From assembly GCA_025362155.1 (NCBI GenBank), contig JANYHX010000119.1:1-21145 (forward strand): a stretch of DNA of 21,145 nt, read 5' to 3'. Under the pieces are notes generated by a model. That model made no database searches. It saw only the letters and a program-made list of their open reading frames with translations, and had not been told where the DNA came from. The stretch's first letter is position 1, and every line of letters starts with the position of its first letter. A program made the translations under genes and the position numbers. This document shows positions 15,977 through 21,145 of this stretch, one piece after another. The stretch is from Gallionella sp. Its GTDB lineage: Bacteria; Pseudomonadota; Gammaproteobacteria; Burkholderiales; Gallionellaceae.

Positions 15977-17004
15977 GAATTGAAGCATTAACTTTTTATA
16001 GATTTCTCGCGGCGATAATGGTTGTTGTCCATCACTTCGGCAATAATTTGGTTAGCCGTGATTTTGCATTCCAGATGGTCACATTTTTCTTTGTGCTATC
16101 AGGTTTTGTGCTGACCGTCGCGTATTACCCCAAAGCGGAATTTTCAACAAAATCGTACGCAATAAACAGAATATTCAGAATAGCGCCTGTTTATCTGATT
16201 GCCTTGGCATTAGCAATTGGGCCCAATTCGAAGGTAATCGCGATTATTTTAAACCTGACATTTCTTCAATCATGGTTTCCCCCTTATCCGCTTAGTGTCA
16301 ACTTCCCCGCTTGGTCACTATCTGTAGAGATGTTCTTTTACTTGTCTTTTCCATTTATTTTGGCCAATTTAAAAAAAACTTCGCCTATTCAATTCATGAT
16401 GGTAGCGGGAATAGTTTGGGGATTTACCCAAATGGCCATTATGAATTTGCTTAATAGTCCATTTTATGCAGGGTTTCCTTCTGTGTCCCATGATTTAATT
16501 TATTTTTTTCCGATCTCTCATCTGAATAGTTTTTTGTTGGGGATGGGTGCAGCAAGTATGTTTCTTAAGAATAACGTGAGATGGAAAATACCATCCCTGT
16601 ATTCCCTCCCACTCATCGCTTCTTTATTTGTATTAATAATTTTCGGGTATAAATTCGAACAAATGATTTCGTTTCTGCTTGGACACGATTGGAAGTTTGG
16701 GGGGAGCTTTTATGCGCCAGTTTTTATGGCATTGATTCTTATAACTGCACTCTCGGATAACTTTTTTACAAAAACATTATCACTCAAATTTCCAGTCCTG
16801 TTAGGAGAGGCAAGCTACGCACTGTATATATTGCAATTCCCAATGTATAAGATATTTTATAATTCGATTCGTCCGTTATTTCCTTTTGGTGGACTGGACC
16901 TGTTTGTTTACTTGGCGTTTCTGACAATGGCATCAATCATTTCGTTTTATTGCTTGGAAAAACCGGTTAAACGTTTAGGGCACAACTTACTCAATCGTAC
17001 TTAA
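15973..17004 (+). CDS. Acyltransferase 3 family membrane protein (sugar O-acyltransferase)
   Basis: A 343-residue, ten-helix-type acyltransferase. Landmarks are the N-terminal LTFYRFLAAIMVVVHHFGNN with the active-site His pair (H20, H21), FFFVLSGFVLTVAYY (38-52), the family block PAWSLSVEMFFYLSFP (112-127), and the closing helix with YCLEKPVKR. Such enzymes add acetyl or other acyl groups to exported glycans or lipids. ATG 15973 overlaps the flippase-like stop (ATGA). The gene is visibly richer in A/T than its neighbours (runs of T and A, many AAA/ATT/TTT codons), hinting at later acquisition. It is the last gene of the operon and is convergent with the YyaL-type gene 63 bp away; no clear terminator is seen in that gap. 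Confidence 0.87.
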   Translation: MRIEALTFYRFLAAIMVVVHHFGNNLVSRDFAFQMVTFFFVLSGFVLTVAYYPKAEFSTKSYAINRIFRIAPVYLIALALAIGPNSKVIAIILNLTFLQSWFPPYPLSVNFPAWSLSVEMFFYLSFPFILANLKKTSPIQFMMVAGIVWGFTQMAIMNLLNSPFYAGFPSVSHDLIYFFPISHLNSFLLGMGAASMFLKNNVRWKIPSLYSLPLIASLFVLIIFGYKFEQMISFLLGHDWKFGGSFYAPVFMALILITALSDNFFTKTLSLKFPVLLGEASYALYILQFPMYKIFYNSIRPLFPFGGLDLFVYLAFLTMASIISFYCLEKPVKRLGHNLLNRT

Positions 17005-17067
17005 CCCATTGCTGATGGCGAGGTAGTGGTTTATTAGTAGCATCACCTTCACCATGGCCGCCACCAG

Positions 17068-19113
17068 TTAACCCTCCGATCCGCTTAACTCCTCGATCAA
17101 CTCGTCAATGTTAGTGATCGGAGGCAAGCATTGCGTTCCGTGGCACAGCCAGGCAGTGGTTTTTTCTGCGTGCGGTTTATCGAGTACCTCGGGTAGATTT
17201 GCTACCTCATCAGCCAGCACTATCGTCATCACATTGGGCAGGTAGCAGGAACGCAACGCGCTTTGCCATGTGCTTGTTGCGCTGGCGGTTCCGCGCAACA
17301 CCAGCACAGCAGAGGGCTGCAAATATTCTGCAAGTGCTGTGCACAGGCTGCTGTGATAAGCGGCATTTTGTTGCAGTGCAGAGAAAAAAAGTTTCAAACA
17401 ACGTTCGGCGGCTTCCGCATATCTGGTTTCCCCGGTAATCAAGGAAAGGCGAAGTAACGCTTGCGCGGCAATGCCGTTCCCCGCCGGAGTGGCATTATCC
17501 TGCCCAATTTTGTTGCGCTGGATCAGCACCTCGTGGTCATGGCTGGTGAAGAAAAATCCACCGATTTGTTTATCTTCGAACCTTGCCAGCAAGGCATCGC
17601 CGAGTTGTATCGCAAAGGCCAGATCAACGCTGCGAAACTCGGCCTGCATTAATTCCAGCAAAGCGTTCAGTAAAAAAGCATGATCGTCCAGATAGGCGTT
17701 CAGATGGGCCTTACCATCCTTGTACGTAGCTAATAATTTGTCATCGTGCCACAAAGCGTTGCGCACAAAATCCATCGCCCGTTGTGCCGAGTGCAACCAC
17801 TCTGGTCTATCGAACACCCGCGCCGCCCGCGCCATGCCGGTGATCATCAAACCGTTCCACGCGCCAAGGATTTTTTCGTCGCGCCCCGGGCGTATGCGCC
17901 GTTCGCGCGCCACAAATAATTTTTTTTGTGCGCTGCCCAGCAACGCGGTAGCTTGCTCTGCGGAGAGAACCAGGCGTTGGGAGATTTCTGCTAGCGGCGC
18001 GTTCACACGCAGGTTCCACGCGTGATGCTCGAAATTGACCGGGCCGTCCAGACCATAATAGGCCGCGATCAGCGTGTATTCATCGGCACTCAACAGCGCG
18101 CGAATCTCGTCACGCTGCCATACATAAAATTTTCCTTCCTCGTGCTCCGAGTCGGCATCCAGCGAGGAGTAATAGCCGCCTTCCGGGGATTGCATTTCAC
18201 GCAGCACCCAGCCGACGGTCTGTTCAATGACGCGCGCAAACAGGGGATCGCCGTTATTTTGCCATGCGTCGCAATACAGGGTAAGCAGTAGGCCGTTGTC
18301 GTATAGCATTTTCTCGAAGTGCGGGATGTCCCAGCGTTCGTCCACGCTGTAGCGACAGAAGCCGCCGCCGAGCTGGTCGTACAGTCCGCCACGCGCCATC
18401 TGTTGGAGTGTGTGATGCGCCGTGTGCAGCGTCTGCTTGTCGCCCGTTGCATGGCTGCGACGCAGCAGCAGATCGAGTTCCGCCGGATGCAGGAATTTCG
18501 GCGCGCCGCCGAAGCCGCCATGCACGCTGTCGTAGTTTGCACTGTGTTGTTTCACTGCTAACGCAAGGGGGCTGTCATTCAGCCAGACCCCTGAACCGCT
18601 CGGTCTGGGTAAGGTCTCGGCCAGTGCCGCGATCATTTGTTGGCCTTGTTCGGCAAGTTCTGCGCGCTTTTCCGCATAGACCTCCGCTACGCGCTTCAAT
18701 AGATCAGGAAAAGCGGGCAGGTTGTAGCGCGCCTGTTTGGGAAAATAAGTCCCGCCGAAAAATGGCGTGCCATCCGGGCTTAAGAACATGGTCAACGGCC
18801 AGCCGCCACTTCGTTGTGTCAGCATGTGATGCGCGGTCTGGTAAATCTGGTCGAGATCGGGGCGTTCTTCACGATCCACTTTTATGTTGACGAAATGCGC
18901 ATTCATCACTGCGGCGACTTCCACGTCCTCGAACGATTCGTGTGCCATCACATGACACCAATGGCAGGCTGAATATCCAATTGAAAGCAGGATAGGTTTG
19001 TCCTGTTCGTGGGCGAGGTTGAGCGCGTCAGGATTCCACGCATGCCAATCCACCGGATTGCTCGCGTGTTGTTGCAAGTACGGACTTGTTTCCTGAGCAA
19101 GGAGGTTGGGCAT
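17068..19113 (-). CDS. Thioredoxin-domain protein of the YyaL / SPATA20 (DUF255) family
   Basis: A 681-residue protein with the canonical family start NLLAQETSPYLQQHASNPVD. A thioredoxin-like N-domain holds CHWC (C50, C53) in SIGYSACHWCHVMAHESF, then KVDREERPDLDQIYQ and SGGWPLTMFLSPDG. The remaining about 500 residues resemble an (alpha/alpha)6 glycosidase/epimerase-type barrel (GGLYDQLGGGFCRYSVDERW, PHFEKMLYDNGLL, ILGAWNGLMITGMARAARVF). The biochemical role of this widespread family is not well settled; a thiol-linked cytoplasmic function is plausible. The start lies one base after the tesA stop, so the two are one transcription unit. It is of normal family length and intact, and is probably not connected to the glycan operons. 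Confidence 0.92.
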   Translation of the reverse strand: MPNLLAQETSPYLQQHASNPVDWHAWNPDALNLAHEQDKPILLSIGYSACHWCHVMAHESFEDVEVAAVMNAHFVNIKVDREERPDLDQIYQTAHHMLTQRSGGWPLTMFLSPDGTPFFGGTYFPKQARYNLPAFPDLLKRVAEVYAEKRAELAEQGQQMIAALAETLPRPSGSGVWLNDSPLALAVKQHSANYDSVHGGFGGAPKFLHPAELDLLLRRSHATGDKQTLHTAHHTLQQMARGGLYDQLGGGFCRYSVDERWDIPHFEKMLYDNGLLLTLYCDAWQNNGDPLFARVIEQTVGWVLREMQSPEGGYYSSLDADSEHEEGKFYVWQRDEIRALLSADEYTLIAAYYGLDGPVNFEHHAWNLRVNAPLAEISQRLVLSAEQATALLGSAQKKLFVARERRIRPGRDEKILGAWNGLMITGMARAARVFDRPEWLHSAQRAMDFVRNALWHDDKLLATYKDGKAHLNAYLDDHAFLLNALLELMQAEFRSVDLAFAIQLGDALLARFEDKQIGGFFFTSHDHEVLIQRNKIGQDNATPAGNGIAAQALLRLSLITGETRYAEAAERCLKLFFSALQQNAAYHSSLCTALAEYLQPSAVLVLRGTASATSTWQSALRSCYLPNVMTIVLADEVANLPEVLDKPHAEKTTAWLCHGTQCLPPITNIDELIEELSGSEG

Positions 19114-19114
19114 G

Positions 19115-19747
19115 TCAATGGAGTAAGTGCTTTAGCTCTTGCATCACATTCAGCATGATGTGTTGTTGTGTTGCGGCAACAGGATGCAGATTGTCGGCCT
19201 GAAATTGAGCTGCGGTAACACCTTCCAGCAGGAAAGGCACTAGCAGGATGTGATATTTTTTCGCAAGGCGGGGATACACATTGGCGAATTGCGTAATGTA
19301 AGGTTCACCATAATTCGGCGGCAATCTCATGCCCAGCAATAATACTTTCGCGCCGCTGTTCTGCGATTTTTCGATGATGTAATTCAAATTGGCCTCGATG
19401 TCTTTGATTGGTGTGCCGCGCAGTCCGTCGTTCGCGCCGAGTTCAACGACTACGATGGCCGGGCGAAATTGTTTTAATGCCTGGGCAATGCGTTTCCCGC
19501 CGCCGTTGGAGGTCTCCCCACTGATGCTTGTATTCACCACGCTAAATACGGATTGCGTGCGCTGCAATTCCTGCTGTAACAAATGGACCCAACTTTTTTC
19601 TATGGCGATGCCGTATCCGGCTGATAGACTGTCGCCAAATATTAATATGTTTTTTTCGGCATGGACGGCAAGCGGCAGCCCCAATGCGCTTAACGAAAGA
19701 CAAAATGTAGCGAACAGAAAAATAATTCTTAAGGATAAAATTCTCAT
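19115..19747 (-). CDS. tesA: Periplasmic SGNH esterase / thioesterase I / lysophospholipase (TesA type)
   Basis: A 210-residue SGNH hydrolase with an N-terminal signal peptide of about 30 residues ending AVHA. Block I is FGDSLSAGYG (S40 nucleophile), block II is ISGETSNGG (Gly), block III is ELGANDGLRG (N106) and block V is DNLHPV (D185, H188), so the triad and oxyanion residues are complete. It should hydrolyse acyl thioesters and lysophospholipids in the periplasm. ATG 19747 gives a proper signal peptide; a TTG at 19771 would add eight residues. The start codon shares two base pairs with that of the divergent ABC gene, so its promoter and ribosome site must lie within the 5' end of the ABC gene. 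No strong Shine-Dalgarno is seen there. Confidence 0.93.
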   Translation of the reverse strand: MRILSLRIIFLFATFCLSLSALGLPLAVHAEKNILIFGDSLSAGYGIAIEKSWVHLLQQELQRTQSVFSVVNTSISGETSNGGGKRIAQALKQFRPAIVVVELGANDGLRGTPIKDIEANLNYIIEKSQNSGAKVLLLGMRLPPNYGEPYITQFANVYPRLAKKYHILLVPFLLEGVTAAQFQADNLHPVAATQQHIMLNVMQELKHLLH

Positions 19748-20426
19748 GGCAGCGATTGTGCAGGCGATCAATCTAACTAAGCAAGTATTAAGTCCCTCAA
19801 TGGAAGGAAATGGTCAACCACTGACCATCCTGCACGAAGCAAGTTTCGCGGTTGAGGCGGGGGAGAGCCTTGCGATATTGGGCGCGTCCGGCTCCGGCAA
19901 ATCTACCTTGCTCGGATTGTTGGCCGGACTGGATGTGCCGAGCAGCGGCAGGGTGCTGCTCAATAATGTTGATTTATTTGCTTTAGATGAAGACGGACGC
20001 GCACGGCTGCGGGGCGAGATGGTGGGCTTTGTATTCCAGGCGTTTCAACTATTGCCCTCGTTGAATGCCCTGGAGAATGTGATGCTGCCACTGGAATTGC
20101 GTGGCGCCGCTCGGGCTCGCGAACGCGCTACGGAAGCACTGAGGATAGTTGGCCTAAGCGCTCGTGCTCAACATCTACCCAAACATCTTTCCGGCGGGGA
20201 GCAACAACGTGTGGCGATCGCGCGCGCTTTCGTTGCGCAGCCGAAGATATTGTTTGCGGATGAACCCACCGGCAACCTCGACCCCGCTACCGGCAGCCAG
20301 ATCATCGAACTAATGCTGGAACTCAATCGCGCACAAGGGACTACGCTGATACTCGTCACTCACGACGAAGCCCTGGCGCAGCGCTGTAACAGGCAGTTGC
20401 ATCTGGCGGCGGGGCGGGTGGTGTAA
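19746..20426 (+). CDS. ybbA: ABC transporter ATP-binding protein, YbbA/LolD type
   Basis: A 226-residue ATPase of the LolD/MacB-like group. It has Walker A GASGSGKST (46-54), Q-loop FQAF (Q98), signature LSGGEQQR (148-155), Walker B ILFADEPT (168-175) and H-loop His in VTHDEA (H196). In enterobacteria the equivalent gene is divergent from tesA and is followed by a large FtsX-like permease gene. Here the next frame is an unrelated small protein 162 bp on, so the permease partner is not encoded beside it, at least within the window. ATG 19746 has AAGGA about 11 bases upstream, inside the tesA signal-peptide region. A longer open frame back to 19389 is antisense to tesA and is not part of the protein. 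Confidence 0.93.
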   Translation: MAAIVQAINLTKQVLSPSMEGNGQPLTILHEASFAVEAGESLAILGASGSGKSTLLGLLAGLDVPSSGRVLLNNVDLFALDEDGRARLRGEMVGFVFQAFQLLPSLNALENVMLPLELRGAARARERATEALRIVGLSARAQHLPKHLSGGEQQRVAIARAFVAQPKILFADEPTGNLDPATGSQIIELMLELNRAQGTTLILVTHDEALAQRCNRQLHLAAGRVV

Positions 20427-20588
20427 CTCTGAAATGACTTTGTAGATGTGAATTCCTTCCCATGCGTAATAAAATCGCACCTACTGGGTCGTAAAGCCCA
20501 AATAGATTAGTCCCTCTTTGTGCGAAAGCGCACAGTACACCCCGCCAGCTGCCTTAATACTATAGGGAGGCACAATAAAGGTGGGAAT
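20427..20588 (+). other. Non-coding gap with structured leader candidate
   Basis: I see no gene in this 162-bp stretch. It holds a perfect 6-bp-stem hairpin at 20519-20534 (listed separately), a TGGG/CCCA arm pair around 20485-20500, a TCCCT (20511-20515) that can pair with AGGGA (20564-20568) around the hairpin, and a -10-like TACTAT at 20558-20563. Then comes AAGG at 20578-20581, seven bases before ATG 20589. It could be a folded 5' leader of the next gene. It does not fit any riboswitch consensus I can recall. Confidence 0.35.
20519..20534 (+). other. Perfect hairpin TGTGCG-AAAG-CGCACA
   Basis: TGTGCG (20519-20524) and CGCACA (20529-20534) pair fully around a 4-base loop. No T-run follows, so it is a poor intrinsic terminator for the ABC gene. 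A structured RNA element or a protein-binding palindrome is as likely. Confidence 0.5.
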
Positions 20589-21145
20589 ATGGGTAAGCTT
20601 GGCGAAAACGGCGGCAATACTGGGGTAGAAACGGTAGCGAAGAGAGGCAGTTCCGTTACCATGAAGTTTTTCAACTTTATCTTATCGCCCATCATCCTCA
20701 TCGCATCGGTTCTTTTATGCCAGCAAATTATTGAAAATTCGATTGCCAATCAGAAAAACAAAAATGATTATGCGGAGCTGAATCATGTCAAATACGGTCT
20801 GCTGAGTGTTGATGAATGGAAACGGCAAGTTACCGGGATTCTGATCGAAGAAGTCAACAAGCTGGATCTGTCACGCACGAGTCAGAAGAAGTTACGCAAA
20901 CATATAGAAGTTTTGTTGAATACATTTATTGATACTGCTGCCAAAAAAGTCAGGGAAGGAAACGAGAAGACTGCCAAGGGAAGGCTCAAACAATCATTGA
21001 TAGATGCTTTTATCAACATGGACGATATTAAAAAAGGCATTCCCGAATATACAGATTCCATTATGCAGGAGATGACGAAATCGAAAACCAAGCGGGAAAT
21101 AAAAGGCGCGGTTAAGAAACAACTCGATGAATATCTCAATCAAAC
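20589..21145 (+). CDS. Unrecognised single-pass membrane protein, 3' end outside window
   Basis: An open frame of at least 185 codons runs off the right edge. From ATG 20589 (ribosome site AAGG, seven bases away) it begins MGKLGENGGNTGVETVAKRG, then one membrane helix (FNFILSPIILIASVLLCQQI, about 28-47), and after that a strongly charged, Lys- and Glu-rich helical region (for example EWKRQVTGILIEEVNKLDLS) with coiled-coil character. A second in-frame ATG at 20661 (MKFFNFIL) would place the helix at the N-terminus as a signal anchor. The layout predicts a short inner tail and a long soluble helical domain on the other side of the membrane. I do not recognise the family. Confidence 0.7.
   Translation, partial: MGKLGENGGNTGVETVAKRGSSVTMKFFNFILSPIILIASVLLCQQIIENSIANQKNKNDYAELNHVKYGLLSVDEWKRQVTGILIEEVNKLDLSRTSQKKLRKHIEVLLNTFIDTAAKKVREGNEKTAKGRLKQSLIDAFINMDDIKKGIPEYTDSIMQEMTKSKTKREIKGAVKKQLDEYLNQ

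Noticed and set aside
17005..17067. Terminator between the convergent acyltransferase and YyaL-type genes
   Set aside because: Only imperfect pairings (GAGGTAGTG with CATCACCTTC) and no T-run on either strand.
19389..19745. In-frame upstream extension of the ABC ATPase
   Set aside because: It is antisense to the well-supported tesA coding region; the ATPase fold is complete from ATG 19746.
20475..20545. Cyclic-di-GMP (GEMM) riboswitch, suggested by TCGTAAAGCCC and a GAAA-like hairpin
   Set aside because: The order of elements is wrong (hairpin after, not before, the core), and the core bases and second stem do not fit the consensus.
20555..20570. TAATACTATAGGGAGG resembles a T7 phage promoter
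   Set aside because: The central GACTCAC block is missing, so spacing is wrong for T7 polymerase recognition; no phage genes are nearby.
1..21145. tRNA, rRNA, CRISPR arrays, insertion sequences or prophage genes
   Set aside because: I saw no clover-leaf pattern, regular spaced repeats, transposase or integrase motifs, or terminal inverted repeats in the window.

Overview
The window (about 21 kb, roughly half G+C by eye) looks like chromosome of a Gram-negative proteobacterium, probably a betaproteobacterium. The reasons are the divergent tesA / YbbA-type ABC pair, proteobacterial-style proteins throughout and moderate GC. The taxon is an inference and I would not go below class.

Left half, minus strand (9254 down to 133). 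A tightly packed operon reads GH1-like glycosidase, then a giant fusion of a glycosyltransferase with a UDP-galactopyranose-mutase-like flavoprotein, then a GH2 glycosidase, galT, an M24 (creatinase/aminopeptidase-P fold) gene and galK. Spacers are from 4-bp overlaps to 29 bp. The M24 gene is broken by an 11-bp tandem duplication; removing one copy restores a full-length frame. Galactose salvage (GalK, GalT) sits beside a flavoprotein of the UDP-Galp mutase type, suggesting that UDP-galactose made here feeds a glycan.

Middle, plus strand (9449 to 17004). A divergent operon starts about 195 bp from the first. It encodes DprE1-like oxidase, DprE2-like short-chain reductase, HAD-family phosphatase, a polytopic TMTC-like GT-C glycosyltransferase with C-terminal TPRs, a UbiA-type phosphoribosyltransferase, a flippase-like membrane protein and a lower-GC acyltransferase. 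DprE1, DprE2 and the UbiA enzyme are the core of the mycobacterial pathway to polyprenyl-phospho-D-arabinofuranose. The HAD enzyme is a candidate for the missing 5'-phosphatase and the GT-C protein for the user of the lipid donor. The last 39 codons of a paralogue of the GT-C/TPR protein lie at the left edge (2-121), so the galactose operon lies between two such transferases.

Right end. A minus-strand pair (periplasmic TesA-type esterase, then a YyaL/SPATA20-type thioredoxin-domain protein) is divergent from a YbbA-like ABC ATPase; the esterase and ATPase start codons share bases on opposite strands in a CATG. A 162-bp non-coding stretch with a strong small hairpin precedes an unrecognised single-pass membrane protein that runs off the window.

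The main hypothesis is that the two divergent operons form one system for a D-arabinofuranose-containing, possibly galactofuranose-containing, glycan or protein modification in a Gram-negative cell. Enzyme families are read from the sequence; the shared pathway and product are inferred.
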